A stretch of DNA of 64,000 nt from JAGVSR01 sp964589785 (lineage in GTDB: Bacteria > Pseudomonadota > Alphaproteobacteria > Rhizobiales > Hyphomicrobiaceae). Below are positions 33,823 through 42,697 of the stretch, piece after piece (positions within the stretch are counted from its first letter, which is position 1; the number at the start of each line of letters is the position of its first letter). The DNA is taken from positions 1-64,000 of the forward strand of contig CAZPUQ010000002.1 of NCBI GenBank assembly GCA_964589785.1. The letters run 5' to 3'. The notes beneath the pieces were generated by a model. That model searched no databases. It saw nothing but the letters and a program-made list of their open reading frames with translations, and was not told where the DNA came from. The position numbers and the translations under genes are program-made.

Positions 33823-34233
33823 CTAGTAAATCGCTTCGGTGATGGAAAGGTCTTGGCCGAATTCTTCGCGCGCGCGGTCGTAGATGTCCTGAAGCGAAAT
33901 TGTGATGGTCCGGCCGTCGGCATGGACGGCGGTAGCAAAGCCGGTGATGAAGCGCAGCTTTTCGTGGCCGGATTGCATGAGAATGGCGACATCGCGCGGA
34001 TCGAGATGGGGCGCGAGCTCGTCATGGATGTCGAGTTCCTCATCGCTCTCGGGATGGAAAGAGGGCCAGCAGCCGGTATCGTCGTCTGAAGGGGTGATGG
34101 CGAAGAAGGGCTCCGGGCCGTCTTTGTCGGGCTGGATGATGTCGAGATTGAGCCGGTTGCACCATCGGCGGAAGGCCTTGGGATTTTTGACGCGGAAATA
34201 ATTGCTGCGGGCAGCGGCGGTGTAATTAGCCAT
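33823..34233 (-). CDS. Hypothetical protein, 136 aa
   Basis: Starts MANYTAAARSNYFRVKNPKA, a pattern seen in several plasmid accessory proteins with an N-terminal compact beta domain; the rest is acidic. AAAAGGA lies upstream of the ATG at 34233, which overlaps the end of the next gene by eight bases. The family is not named with confidence. Confidence 0.7.
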   Translation of the reverse strand: MANYTAAARSNYFRVKNPKAFRRWCNRLNLDIIQPDKDGPEPFFAITPSDDDTGCWPSFHPESDEELDIHDELAPHLDPRDVAILMQSGHEKLRFITGFATAVHADGRTITISLQDIYDRAREEFGQDLSITEAIY

Positions 34234-34891
34234 TGGTGTCGGGGTCCTTTTCTGGTTCGGGTTCTGTGTCGGTAAGGTCGTTATCAAAAGCGTAGATCGA
34301 GGCCACGGGCTCATCCGAGGCGTGAAGCGGGTAGATATCCGCGACGATGCCTTCGCTCTCGCGCTTGATGGAAACGGTGGCGATACCGGCAACATCGACA
34401 ATGAGATAGGTGTCGTCCGAAGCTTCGTGATCGACCTGGAAGGTTTTCGGCTGCGTGATCACGGCGGGAAGCGCAGGGTTTGTAACCGGGATGGATTGGT
34501 CGACTTCATATGTATCGAACGGCGCGCCGGTGGCTTCGATCAACTCATCGTCATCTAATCTGGTAAGGCGCTGATAGAGGGCATTGCGGATCTGTTGCGG
34601 GGTGAGATCTTCGCCGGACGGATGTTCGGAGCGCAGCGAAAACGCGATCGTCATGGCATGATCGTAGAGCGGCGTTGGCTCTTGCGTGTCGTAGATCTGG
34701 GCTTCTTCCTCGATATTGATCACCTCGCCCGGTTGCGAGATTGCGAAGGGCAACGCGCCATAGCACCGCTCGAGATGGGCTTGCAGGTCGGCAAGGGTGT
34801 GCTCGGCCACGTGCTGAGCCGGGGCTTCGGCATCGGCATAGCCTTTGAAGCGCAAGGTGATCCAGAGTTCTTGGGTTTGCGGGTTTGTCAT
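34226..34891 (-). CDS. Hypothetical acidic protein, 221 aa
   Basis: A soluble acidic protein with no recognised domain. GAAGG precedes the ATG. The stop overlaps the start of the downstream gene. It lies nine bases before the small gene ending at 34901, so three genes here are probably one operon. Confidence 0.7.
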   Translation of the reverse strand: MTNPQTQELWITLRFKGYADAEAPAQHVAEHTLADLQAHLERCYGALPFAISQPGEVINIEEEAQIYDTQEPTPLYDHAMTIAFSLRSEHPSGEDLTPQQIRNALYQRLTRLDDDELIEATGAPFDTYEVDQSIPVTNPALPAVITQPKTFQVDHEASDDTYLIVDVAGIATVSIKRESEGIVADIYPLHASDEPVASIYAFDNDLTDTEPEPEKDPDTNG

Positions 34892-34900
34892 GGTCGCCTT

Positions 34901-35146
34901 CTAGCTGCGCTGCTTGGTTGAAGGCGGGGAGAGCACGCCCTTTTTGATCAGGCGGGTGATTTCGCGCCGGTCTTGCATGGCGATCTGCATGTGCTCGATG
35001 AGCTTGGTCATCTGGCCGAGGGCATTTGTGTCGTCGCCGGACAGGAAGAGGCCGTGGATATGGTGGGCGGCGATTCCGGCGTGCAGGAGTTCGGTGGTCA
35101 GGGAATGGGTTCTTCGGTAGAGGGAGGTTCGGGGTGAGGCGGTCAT
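34901..35146 (-). CDS. Hypothetical protein, 81 aa
   Basis: A small helical protein with a basic start and end (RREITRLIKKGVLSPPS). The ribosome site is poor. A strong terminator between it and the parB gene shows it has its own promoter. No family recognised. Confidence 0.62.
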   Translation of the reverse strand: MTASPRTSLYRRTHSLTTELLHAGIAAHHIHGLFLSGDDTNALGQMTKLIEHMQIAMQDRREITRLIKKGVLSPPSTKQRS

Positions 35147-35190
35147 GATGGGTGCTGCGAGCAGTCTCCTTCGCTGGTTGGGGGGTGAAC

Positions 35191-35240
35191 AAAAGCCCCG
35201 CGCCTCGGTGTGTGGGGGATAGGGGTTCGAGGCGCGGGGC
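35191..35240 (-). terminator. Terminator after parB
   Basis: A 13-bp perfect stem GCCCCGCGCCTCG (35195-35207) / CGAGGCGCGGGGC (35228-35240) is followed on the minus strand by TTTTGTT. It lies eight bases beyond the parB stop. Confidence 0.85.
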
Positions 35241-35247
35241 GTTCCGG

Positions 35248-37419
35248 CTAGGCAGCAGGCGGGGGGGAAGCGCCGTTGAGGCCACCTTTCAGGAAAGCGG
35301 GTATTTCGGTTGTTTTGGGCTCGGCCGGAGTTTCCCCGGCATCGGCATCGGCATCGGCAGCGACAGCGGCATCGATCTCAGGCTCCGGCATGGCCGTGAA
35401 CGGGGCACGCAGCAAAGGCGGGAGCCAGTTGGTGTCTTTTATGATGCGCTCGGCTTCGGCGGCCATCACGCCTTTCTTGAGGTGATCGATCAGGGCAGCC
35501 TTGGCGGGGACGGCCTCCTTCACAGCCTGGATGATCTGTTCCTTGTTGATGCGGCCGAAGTAATTGGCGGCGGTGGAGACCCATCCGGCCTGCGCCATGT
35601 CGAGCTGGACGGCTTCGGCCAACTGGTCGGAATGCAGCGCCGAGGAGGAGCGGGCCTGATTGCCATGCACCGCATCGAGGGTCAGGCTGACGCAGTGCGA
35701 GAAAAGATCGCCGCGTTCCTCGTTGGAAAGCAGGTTGAGGGCATTCCACAGCGCGTCCGAATTTTCCGGCAGACGGTCGCGCCACTGCTGGTGGCGCTGG
35801 GTAATCTGCTTTTGCGGTTCAAATTCATCCAGACCCTGGACGCCGCGGAACTCGGTCATCGTCGGGGCCATTTTGGCGCAGGCTTTGTGAGCGTCGGTGC
35901 TTTGGTGGAACTGACCGCGCCGGTAGAAGAACGACAGGCAGAAAGCGTGCAGGGCGGCCAGGAAGGATGTGTTGAAGTCCTGGGCCATGGCGTTCTGCAA
36001 TGCGACCGTGCGGTAGGAGGTAAGATCGCGGGTCAGGCTTTCGGAGAGCAGTTTTCCGGCGATGTTGGCGCCTGGATTGTTGTCGGCGCGGACGTAATCG
36101 GCGCTGTCATCGTCATCTTCATCTTCGCCGGTTACGCCAGCATCCGTGCTGAGATCGTCCTCGTTGCCATCAGCGCTTGATGATTTGGATGCCGCTTTTT
36201 TCGCCTGCTTGACGTCTTCGGGCCTTAGGAACCCGTATTCGATGCCGAGATCGCCATCGCTATCGATGCTGATGAGAACGCCGGAACGGGCGATCTGCTT
36301 GGGCGACATGCGGGGCGGGCGGTTCTGCAGGTCGATCAGGGTGGTGCGGATCTTTTCGAGCCGGACCGCCTTGCGCGCTGAGGGTTCCTCGTCGGTGTTA
36401 TCGATCTCCTCGATCAGAGCGTCGTGCTCGTCGTGAAGCTGCTCTGCCTGCGCGGCCTCCTCCTTGGTGAGGGAGGAGGGAAGGTTGGGGATGGTGGCCA
36501 GGTTGCGCTTGAGATCCCAGATATTGGTGCCGATGAAGCAGATTTCGGCCCATTTGTAACCCTTGGCCAGGATGTCGTCGCGCACGGCTTCGAGCTTGGC
36601 GATGGCGAGCTGGTCGAGCAGGATGGGATCCTGCAGCCAGGGGCCGCTTTCCTCCTTGAAAAGGTCCGGCATGAGGGTGCCGCCCGCGTCCTTGTAGGCC
36701 TCGAGCCCTACGAAACGGGCGCGCGGATCGTCGGCTTCGATCGAATCTTCCGTCAGCGTTTTCCTGATGTCATAGGCACCGTAGCGCTGGCCGCCCTTGA
36801 TCAGCTTGAGGATGGAGTCCTGGCGCTTGTGGTCGTCGGTGACGCAAAAGGCCTGCAGCTGTTCGAGGCTGATCTCCTCGTCCTGGAAGGCTTTAAGCAG
36901 TTTGGGGCTGGCCTTGGCGAGCTTCAAGCGTTGCTGCACGAAACGCTCGGTGACGTGATAGCGCTTGGCGATGGCGGCATCGGGGATGCCCTGTTCGGCG
37001 AGATCCTTGAAGGCCCTGAATTGATCGAGCGGGTGCAGCTGCTCGCGGAAGATGTTTTCCGCCAGGCTGTCATCGGTGGCATTGCCGTCGTCCTTGACGA
37101 TGCAGGGGATCGGCGCGTCGGGCGCGATGTGCTTGCGCTTGACCAGGATCTGCAGCGCCTTGAGGCGGCGGCCGCCGGCTTTGACGCCAAAACGCCCGGT
37201 CGGCTTGCCGTCGGCATCGGTGGCGGTGCGCACGTTGAGGGATTGGATCAGGGAGCGTTCGGCGATGTCATCGGCCAGGATTTCGATGGTCACGCCGTTC
37301 TTGATCTGGCGGACGTTGGCCTCGTCGACATCGAGCAGATTGAGCGGGATCATGCGGCTGGGATAAATCTGCACGGCCTCGGGGGCGGGGCTGGTGGTTT
37401 TGGTCTTGGGTTTGGTCAT
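35248..37419 (-). CDS. ParB/Spo0J-family partition protein, 723 aa
   Basis: Residues about 20-115 form the ParB N-terminal CTPase-type domain (SRMIPLNLLDVDEANVRQI, FGVKAGGRRLKALQILVK, AENIFREQLHPLDQFRAFKD). A helix-turn-helix follows (IPDAAIAKRYHVTERFVQQR, about 145-165). The C-terminal 450 residues are long, acidic and unlike chromosomal ParB, which is about 300 residues. No ParA gene is present nearby. It probably acts in maintenance or gene control of the element; large orphan ParB-like proteins of this kind are common on alphaproteobacterial plasmids. Confidence 0.87.
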   Translation of the reverse strand: MTKPKTKTTSPAPEAVQIYPSRMIPLNLLDVDEANVRQIKNGVTIEILADDIAERSLIQSLNVRTATDADGKPTGRFGVKAGGRRLKALQILVKRKHIAPDAPIPCIVKDDGNATDDSLAENIFREQLHPLDQFRAFKDLAEQGIPDAAIAKRYHVTERFVQQRLKLAKASPKLLKAFQDEEISLEQLQAFCVTDDHKRQDSILKLIKGGQRYGAYDIRKTLTEDSIEADDPRARFVGLEAYKDAGGTLMPDLFKEESGPWLQDPILLDQLAIAKLEAVRDDILAKGYKWAEICFIGTNIWDLKRNLATIPNLPSSLTKEEAAQAEQLHDEHDALIEEIDNTDEEPSARKAVRLEKIRTTLIDLQNRPPRMSPKQIARSGVLISIDSDGDLGIEYGFLRPEDVKQAKKAASKSSSADGNEDDLSTDAGVTGEDEDDDDSADYVRADNNPGANIAGKLLSESLTRDLTSYRTVALQNAMAQDFNTSFLAALHAFCLSFFYRRGQFHQSTDAHKACAKMAPTMTEFRGVQGLDEFEPQKQITQRHQQWRDRLPENSDALWNALNLLSNEERGDLFSHCVSLTLDAVHGNQARSSSALHSDQLAEAVQLDMAQAGWVSTAANYFGRINKEQIIQAVKEAVPAKAALIDHLKKGVMAAEAERIIKDTNWLPPLLRAPFTAMPEPEIDAAVAADADADAGETPAEPKTTEIPAFLKGGLNGASPPPAA

Positions 37420-37509
37420 GGAAAAGCTCCTGGTTAGGGTGATGGGTAATCGGTGATGGGTGCCGGGAGGCCGACGATCGAATCTCTTCTCTGGCGCAGC
37501 CTCCGGCTC

Positions 37510-37566
37510 GCCCCCTCCGGGGGCGTTCTCGATCTCTGCTGTTTTGGGGAATTGACCGACCGGTCA
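37510..37566. promoter_or_regulatory. Leader hairpin and palindrome upstream of parB
   Basis: GCCCCC (37510-37515) / GGGGGC (37519-37524) forms a tight hairpin. The palindrome TGACCGACCGGTCA (37553-37566) lies next to it, between parB and the DUF2958 gene. The palindrome could be an operator or a ParB-binding site; it does not match the standard parS sequence. Confidence 0.45.
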
Positions 37567-37578
37567 GGCTGGAAAGCG

Positions 37579-37962
37579 TCAGTTCGAAACGGGTTCGAGG
37601 TCTGGCTCGACGATGCGGGCGGCGGCGACAGATGCCTTGATGTAGGCGGAGATGGGAGCGCGCGGGCTCCAGTGCTCATCGCGTTCGATCAGAAAAAACC
37701 CAACTGGGTGGCGGAGGGCGGAAAGCTCCGACAGGCTGATGGCGCCAAATTCGGCGCACCCGCAGTTGAGATCGGCCAAGCCCCAGGCGATATCGGGATC
37801 ATCGGCATCGATCTCGGTGAGCAGCCATGTTCCCGCTCCATAGGGATTGAAGAGGCGCACGACGGGAAGAAAGTCGATTTCGCGGCCGGTGCCTTTGACG
37901 GGGGCTTGGGCTTTGCCATTGGCGATCAGCTGGGCGTGCTGAAGTGGGGTTAAGAATTTCAT
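37579..37962 (-). CDS. DUF2958 protein, 127 aa
   Basis: It shows the DUF2958 pattern: MKFLTPLQHAQLIANG start, VRLFNPYGAGTWLLTEID, GLADLNCGCAEFGAISLSEL and a final LIERDEHW. This family is widespread on plasmids and integrative elements. The function is not established. It lies upstream of parB in the minus-strand run. Confidence 0.85.
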   Translation of the reverse strand: MKFLTPLQHAQLIANGKAQAPVKGTGREIDFLPVVRLFNPYGAGTWLLTEIDADDPDIAWGLADLNCGCAEFGAISLSELSALRHPVGFFLIERDEHWSPRAPISAYIKASVAAARIVEPDLEPVSN

Positions 37963-37989
37963 GGAGAAAAGGCTCCTTCTTCATGGTGG

Positions 37990-38463
37990 TCATTGAGCGC
38001 GCTGCGTGCAGGCGAGGACGGGCTCCAGGTAGGCGCCGTGGTGCTGATTCGTGCGCATCCAGTCAGCGGCATCCTGCAGATTGGCGGCGAGATGCTGGAG
38101 CTCGGGGATATCGTTCCAGGCGGTGAGCACGGCGACCGAGCCCGGCGGGGGCATTTGGGCGATGGCAAAGCCCAGGCTGCTGTCAAGGGCGAAGGTTTTG
38201 CGGATTGTAAGGATCACGGTTTTGCCGGTGCCGAAATCGCCCTCGTGCAGGGTGAAGTGGCCGGGATGCCCGTTCTCGCCTGGCGTGACAGATATGAGGC
38301 GACCTTGGGCGTTGGAGCGCCGCCAGACGGCATGCTTGTTTTTGAAGCGCAGCGGCGGTTCGGGTGCAAGATCGGTGTAGCGAATGATGGCGCCCAGGGG
38401 AGCGGCGGCGCAGACTTCGGCTGCGGTCATGAACTGGAGCTGGGCGATGGCGGTTGCGGTCAT
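37990..38463 (-). CDS. Hypothetical protein, 157 aa
   Basis: A soluble protein with no recognised family. The middle contains FGTGKTVILTIRKTF, which looks like a P-loop fragment but lacks the rest of an NTPase, so it is not called one. AAAGGA precedes the ATG. A leader hairpin lies upstream. Confidence 0.68.
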   Translation of the reverse strand: MTATAIAQLQFMTAAEVCAAAPLGAIIRYTDLAPEPPLRFKNKHAVWRRSNAQGRLISVTPGENGHPGHFTLHEGDFGTGKTVILTIRKTFALDSSLGFAIAQMPPPGSVAVLTAWNDIPELQHLAANLQDAADWMRTNQHHGAYLEPVLACTQRAQ

Positions 38464-38508
38464 GGGATGGTCCTTTCAGATCGGGTTGAGGGCACGCCTC
38501 TCAATCGA

Positions 38509-38527
38509 GCGGGCGCGCTTCGCCCGC
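38509..38527. promoter_or_regulatory. Leader hairpin
   Basis: GCGGGCG (38509-38515) / CGCCCGC (38521-38527) upstream of the gene starting at 38463. A CTCTTTCTCT tract follows at about 38538-38547, which is GAGA-rich on the minus strand. Confidence 0.5.
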
Positions 38528-38571
38528 CTGCGCGGGTCTCTTTCTCTGATGGAATGCTGAAAATAATGAAG

Positions 38572-38596
38572 GCCCGAGCCGGTCAGCGCTCAGGGC
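38572..38596 (-). terminator. Possible terminator
   Basis: The imperfect stem GCCC-GAGC (38572-38579) / GCTC-GGGC (38588-38596) lies downstream of the minus-strand gene ending at 38653 and resembles the better terminator at 40303-40320. A weak T-rich stretch follows on the minus strand. Confidence 0.45.
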
Positions 38597-38652
38597 TTGG
38601 TGCCAGCGCGAATGGCGCAGCGGGTCATGGGTAATGTGTGGGATCAGGGGGC

Positions 38653-39348
38653 CTATTGTATGCGGTGAAACACGGCCATGACGGTGTTGTTCGGATCTTC
38701 ATCCCGCGCTTGCTCTTGCGCGTGTTGGGGATCGTCGGCCGAGAAATGCAGGAAGCGCCGGGTTTCCGGGTCGGCCTCGGTTTGCACCAGAACGATGTAC
38801 TGATCATGGGCCGGGGCGCTGGGGGTGGCGATCAGGTGATCGGTGTTGATGATGAGATGGTTTGCGGCCGAATCGTAGAATTCAACCAGAACAGCCGTTA
38901 GATCCGGGGCAAAGGTCTGCATGGTCTGGCCGCACGCATCGGCGCGGAAGAGTTGCAAGCCGCCGATGAAGGCCGAGGCTTGCTCGGGTGTTTTGAAGCA
39001 ATAAAGATGCAGGCTGGCGCCGGGGTTCAGGGGATCGATCGGCTGATGGCGTCGATGGGGCTCGGCGTTGCCGGGCTCGGCATTGAAGCTGTATCCGCAG
39101 AGGCTGGGCTCGGGGTCTGGATCGGTTGCGTCATGGACGGCGTAGATTTTGATCTCAGACGGATTGATGGTCGGAGCGGGCTGCAGCGGGTGGATCAGCG
39201 CGTGGTGGATGTTGGAGATGATCTGCTCGAGGGTGGCGCCGGTCTCGCTGCAAAAGCGCAGCTCATCGTGATCCAGCATGCGTTGGAGCTGACGCTGGGC
39301 AGCCTTGAGCGCGGTTGCGGTTTGCGGATCGGGTAAGGCGATGGTCAT
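38653..39348 (-). CDS. Hypothetical protein, 231 aa
   Basis: A soluble protein with an N-terminal helical part (KAAQRQLQRMLDHDELRF) and a mixed C-terminal part (AHDQYIVLVQTEADPETRRF). AAAGGA precedes the ATG at 39348. No family recognised. It is part of the accessory run. Confidence 0.7.
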   Translation of the reverse strand: MTIALPDPQTATALKAAQRQLQRMLDHDELRFCSETGATLEQIISNIHHALIHPLQPAPTINPSEIKIYAVHDATDPDPEPSLCGYSFNAEPGNAEPHRRHQPIDPLNPGASLHLYCFKTPEQASAFIGGLQLFRADACGQTMQTFAPDLTAVLVEFYDSAANHLIINTDHLIATPSAPAHDQYIVLVQTEADPETRRFLHFSADDPQHAQEQARDEDPNNTVMAVFHRIQ

Positions 39349-39475
39349 GGAAGGGTCCTTTCGGTTGGTTTTTTTGGGATGCGGGCGCGGCAACTCTCGG
39401 GTGTCGCTCCCAGCTTTTCGCCGGGGTAGAACACGGCCTTTTCTTCTCAAGAAGTGTGCGAGTGAAAAGCGGGGT

Positions 39476-39679
39476 CTACCGGTAAGAGAGCGAGACGTTG
39501 CCGACGCTGTTGCCGTTGCTGTCGAGGAGCTTGTGGGCTTCTAGCCCGGCGCCTTCGTGTTGGATGCGATGGGCAAGATCGGTAAGGATGGCGGCGACTT
39601 CGGCTTCGAGATTTTCGATGAAGCAGTCGTTGTCGAGTGTGATGGTCACGGTCATTTGTTTTGGTGGCTTTGGTGGCAT
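39476..39679 (-). CDS. Small hypothetical protein, 67 aa
   Basis: Contains MTVTITLDNDCFIENLEAEV, a short beta-helix pattern; a second ATG at 39655 could be the real start. AAAGAA lies upstream of 39679. The sequence looks conserved, but no family is named. Confidence 0.65.
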   Translation of the reverse strand: MPPKPPKQMTVTITLDNDCFIENLEAEVAAILTDLAHRIQHEGAGLEAHKLLDSNGNSVGNVSLSYR

Positions 39680-39714
39680 GGGAAATTCTTTCGTTATGAA
39701 ACGTGGTGGCTACG

Positions 39715-40020
39715 TCAGGCGTAGCTCGTGGCGTGCTTGGGGGTGCCGTCCCAGGGGTGCAAATAGGCATAGTTTTCGACTTTGGCCGTGCCGTGCTTGC
39801 TGATGCGCCGGGAGAGGATCTGGTCGCCGGCGAATTGGCCTTTGAGCGGCATGACCTTGTGACGGCACCAGCCTTCGTCTTCGCTGCTGCATTGGAGCTT
39901 GCGCAGGGCCAGCGTGGATTTTCCGCGGCGGGCAACGATTTCATAGAAATCGATGTTGGTCTGCTCGTAACCCCAGGAGGTATAGAGAATGTCGCCAACG
40001 GCGCTGTTGGAGAGGGTCAT
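39715..40020 (-). CDS. Hypothetical protein, 101 aa
   Basis: A compact, probably beta-rich protein: VGDILYTSWGYEQTNIDFYE, LSRRISKHGTAKVENYAYLH. It looks like a conserved small plasmid protein, but I cannot name the family. AAGGA precedes the ATG. It lies 35 bases upstream of the 67-residue gene, so they are probably co-transcribed. Confidence 0.7.
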   Translation of the reverse strand: MTLSNSAVGDILYTSWGYEQTNIDFYEIVARRGKSTLALRKLQCSSEDEGWCRHKVMPLKGQFAGDQILSRRISKHGTAKVENYAYLHPWDGTPKHATSYA

Positions 40021-40071
40021 GGCTCGGGTCCTTCGCTGAGAGGTTGGGAATGGCGCGTTTGCGCTCTCTTT

Positions 40072-40086
40072 GAACCGGAACGGTTC
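40072..40086. promoter_or_regulatory. Leader hairpin with flanking GAGA tracts
   Basis: GAACCG (40072-40077) / CGGTTC (40081-40086) with a GAA loop, flanked by GCTCTCTTT and GCTCTCTG. It lies upstream of the gene starting at 40020. The remainder of the 320-base gap holds only the terminator of the next gene. Confidence 0.5.
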
Positions 40087-40291
40087 GCTCTCTGCCGACG
40101 GTCCTCTCTCTCTCTTGAAATGCGTAAATGAATATGCGTGTAACGATGAATGGTGCCGTGCGGGGATGTGGAATGGATCGAGCGATTTTTCAGGGCGCGC
40201 TTTGACTATTGGCGCAGGTAAACACCGAGCGCGCTGAGGGCGTTGATCGCGCGTTGGGCTTTAAGAGCAAGACATGATTGGGATGAGGCAT

Positions 40292-40324
40292 AAAAAAACC
40301 CCGAGCGCCGCGAAGCGCTCAGGG
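40292..40324 (-). terminator. Terminator after the DUF2493 gene
   Basis: The stem GAGCGC (40303-40308) / GCGCTC (40315-40320), extended by CCC/GGG with a mismatch, is followed on the minus strand by seven T. It lies 17 bases beyond the DUF2493 stop. Confidence 0.85.
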
Positions 40325-40340
40325 CTTGGGCGGTCATCGT

Positions 40341-41282
40341 TTACCGCGCGACCTTCTGGGTGCGGTAATCATTGAGCGGGATCTTGGCGGCTTTGGCCTT
40401 GTCGGCCATGTTGTGCTGGACGCCGGTGCCGTCGAAGACCAGCACGCCGCGCGGCTCGAGTTTGAGGATCTCATCGTTGCGCATGAAGCCGGCGCGGCTC
40501 TTGCCCCAGCGGGCGAAGTCGGGCTTGAACGGCATATGCGTGACACCACGGGCGGAGGCCCATTTAGTGGCAATGAGATCAGCGCCCTTGTCGGCACCGC
40601 CATGGATCAGGATCATGTCGGGGAAGCGCTTGAGCAGCGTATCGAGCTTTTCGTAAATGAGCGCCACGTTGTTGTATTCGACGCCGCCGGAGAGGGCGAT
40701 CAGAGTTCCCGGAGGGGTGAGCGTGTTGGTTTCCTTGTACCGCTTGGCCTTGATGTAATCCTTGGAGTCGAGGATGGCGGCGGTCATGGTCTTGCGGTTG
40801 GCAAGCGATCCGGCCCGTGGACGCCATGCGCTTCCGGTGATGGCTTCGAAATGCGCGCCGGCGAGATCGCGGCAGGCTTCGTAGAGGTCGCGCTTATGCA
40901 GGAAGGCTATGCCGTGGGCGATGAGGTTTTCCAGCTCGACGGAACGGACTTCCGAGCCGTCCTGCTGCTCCTGCGAATAACGCTGGCGCGATTCGTTGTC
41001 ATCGAGCATGCGCTGCACGGTGGCAGCTTTGCGGTGGAAGATATTGGCGAGTGACCAGAGCAGATCGTCAAGGTCGGGCTCCAAGGCGCTGTCCTGCAGG
41101 GTATCGGACATGATTTGGAACATGGCGGAAATCGCCTGGTCCATATCCTCGGGTTCCGGCAATGGCCGGTGGTCGATTTCATCGGCGGAGGGGGTATAGC
41201 CGAAGGTATGGAGACCTTCGATGACGGCGGCGGTAGCGGAGCCCTCGTAGGAGGCGCGCTCGGAAGGATCGTAGTGGGACAT
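40341..41282 (-). CDS. DUF2493 (SLOG-like) protein, 313 aa
   Basis: The C-terminal 110 residues match DUF2493: TLIALSGGVEYNNVALIYEK, IHGGADKGADLIATKWA, FKPDFARWGKSRAGFMRNDE and GVLVFDGTGVQHNMADKA. This Rossmann-like fold belongs to the SLOG superfamily that binds nucleotide-derived ligands. The N-terminal 200 residues are helical. It is common on alphaproteobacterial plasmids. ATG 41282 follows GGAGAAATC. The ligand is unknown. Confidence 0.85.
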   Translation of the reverse strand: MSHYDPSERASYEGSATAAVIEGLHTFGYTPSADEIDHRPLPEPEDMDQAISAMFQIMSDTLQDSALEPDLDDLLWSLANIFHRKAATVQRMLDDNESRQRYSQEQQDGSEVRSVELENLIAHGIAFLHKRDLYEACRDLAGAHFEAITGSAWRPRAGSLANRKTMTAAILDSKDYIKAKRYKETNTLTPPGTLIALSGGVEYNNVALIYEKLDTLLKRFPDMILIHGGADKGADLIATKWASARGVTHMPFKPDFARWGKSRAGFMRNDEILKLEPRGVLVFDGTGVQHNMADKAKAAKIPLNDYRTQKVAR

Positions 41283-41310
41283 AAGATTTCTCCTTAGATA
41301 AAGTTCAGAG

Positions 41311-41327
41311 CCGTGGACCATCCACGG
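41311..41327. promoter_or_regulatory. Leader hairpin, CCA loop
   Basis: CCGTGGA (41311-41317) / TCCACGG (41321-41327) with loop CCA, upstream of the DUF2493 gene. Its GGACCATCC core is shared with the hairpin at 15323-15341. No gene is seen in the rest of the 250-base spacer. Confidence 0.5.
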
Positions 41328-41536
41328 CCTTTCGCGATCCTCTTGCCTGAGCCAGAAAGCGGGTGTCACCGCAGCGTCGCGGACTTGTCCGCGCGCAAGG
41401 CGGCGCAACGCGCCGACCCTCTGGGTTGACCCCGTGCTGGCTCTGGCATGATCGCGTCTTCAAAAGGCCGTGGCTCCACGCGCGCTGCTTTTCTGGGAGA
41501 ACGGTCCCGGGCCATCGATGCGGACGCGGAAACGGG

Positions 41537-42616
41537 CTATGCCGTCCTTCGCGCAGGGATTGGGCTTGGCTCACCGGGGTCAGATCGATTCAATGGGGAC
41601 AAGACCGGGGCGATATCGTCCGGGTGCAGTTGTGCAAGGGCCAGATCGCGCGATGCGGCAAAGCCGAGATGGCGCAGATCGCCGTTCCAGTCATCGAGCG
41701 CGGGAATCAGCGGAAAGGCAGCGGTGCCTTGGGCGCGAGCGTTGCGCGAAAGGGCGGCCCAGGCCATGTCGCCGGCGGGATCGTTGTCGAGCGCGACATA
41801 CAGGCGGCGCAACGAGAGCGGCAGGCGCAAAAGGGCGAGGTGGTCGGCCGTCAGGGCCGATACGGCTGGGATCCAGGGCAGAAGCGTACGGATGGACAGC
41901 ATGGTCTCTAGGCCCTCACCGGCGATGAGGACGTCGCGGGCAACGCCGAAACGCACGCCATGGCCAAGCATGCGGCCCATGGCGCGTCGCGGATCGAGGA
42001 TGGATGCCAGGACGGGATCAGCGGGATCGAGCCAGGTGCGATTGACGCCGGTCAGCGTGCCGGACAGATCGGTGATTGCAGCCAGCAGGGCGGGAAAGGC
42101 TTGCAGCGGTGCATCATCGTCCGCGCGATAGTAGCAGTTGGGATGAAAACGCAACGCAGCGTATTGCAATGAGGCGGTAATGGCCCGGCTGCGCAGATAG
42201 TGTTCGGCATGGGTGCCGAGGAGGTTTTTGCCCGAACGGAACAGGCGCATGGCTTTGGCGGCATGTTCGGAAGGCGGGAACGATGTTGCGGGTGGCGGCG
42301 GATTGGGCTGCGGGAGGGATAGAAAGCGGCGTGCTTCATCGAGGGTTTCGGGAAAGCTGATGCCGCCGTTTGCGGCAGCGATGATATCGAGAAGATCGCC
42401 GTGTTGCCCTGTCGCGTGGTCCGCCCATTTTCCGGCAGCGCCCGGCCCATAGTCGGGGCCGTGCAAGCGCACGTGCATGCTGCGGCCTTTGTCACCGGAA
42501 AGATTTCCGATGATCCAGTGATTGCCGGTCTTGCGGCCATTGGGGAGATAGGTCTGGCAGACGGCCAAGGCATGACGGGACAGCAGCCTGGCGATTTCAT
42601 TGGTATCTTTGCTCAT
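41537..42616 (-). CDS. Toprim-domain primase-like protein, 359 aa
   Basis: The C-terminal half has a Toprim domain: VLIAGEGLETMLSIRTLLPW with the conserved Glu, and YVALDNDPAGDMAWAAL with the DxD. The N-terminal part (YLPNGRKTGNHWIIGNLSGD, GKWADHATGQHGDLLDIIA) matches the zinc-finger-like primase segment of plasmid Toprim proteins. It probably primes DNA synthesis on transferred single strands. The ATG at 42616 is chosen; upstream sequence is leader. It lies downstream of the giant helicase gene on the same strand. Confidence 0.87.
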   Translation of the reverse strand: MSKDTNEIARLLSRHALAVCQTYLPNGRKTGNHWIIGNLSGDKGRSMHVRLHGPDYGPGAAGKWADHATGQHGDLLDIIAAANGGISFPETLDEARRFLSLPQPNPPPPATSFPPSEHAAKAMRLFRSGKNLLGTHAEHYLRSRAITASLQYAALRFHPNCYYRADDDAPLQAFPALLAAITDLSGTLTGVNRTWLDPADPVLASILDPRRAMGRMLGHGVRFGVARDVLIAGEGLETMLSIRTLLPWIPAVSALTADHLALLRLPLSLRRLYVALDNDPAGDMAWAALSRNARAQGTAAFPLIPALDDWNGDLRHLGFAASRDLALAQLHPDDIAPVLSPLNRSDPGEPSPIPARRTA

Positions 42617-42646
42617 ACGCGCGTCCTTTCTTGCGCCATGGGGCCT

Positions 42647-42675
42647 CCTCCTCTCTGCGGCAGCCGGAGAGGAGG
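42647..42675. promoter_or_regulatory. Leader hairpin
   Basis: A 9-bp perfect pair CCTCCTCTC (42647-42655) / GAGAGGAGG (42667-42675) between the stop of the helicase gene and the start of the Toprim gene. It may act as an intergenic processing or attenuation structure. Confidence 0.5.
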
Positions 42676-42697
42676 CGTGGATTGGCAACAGGCGGGA

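Noticed and set aside
35152..37437. Long plus-strand frames opposite parB
   Set aside because: Antisense shadows of a certain ParB gene; no ribosome sites and no family match.
37990..38463. P-loop NTPase because of FGTGKT
   Set aside because: The glycine-rich stretch lacks an upstream G and a Walker B, and the protein is too short for the fold.
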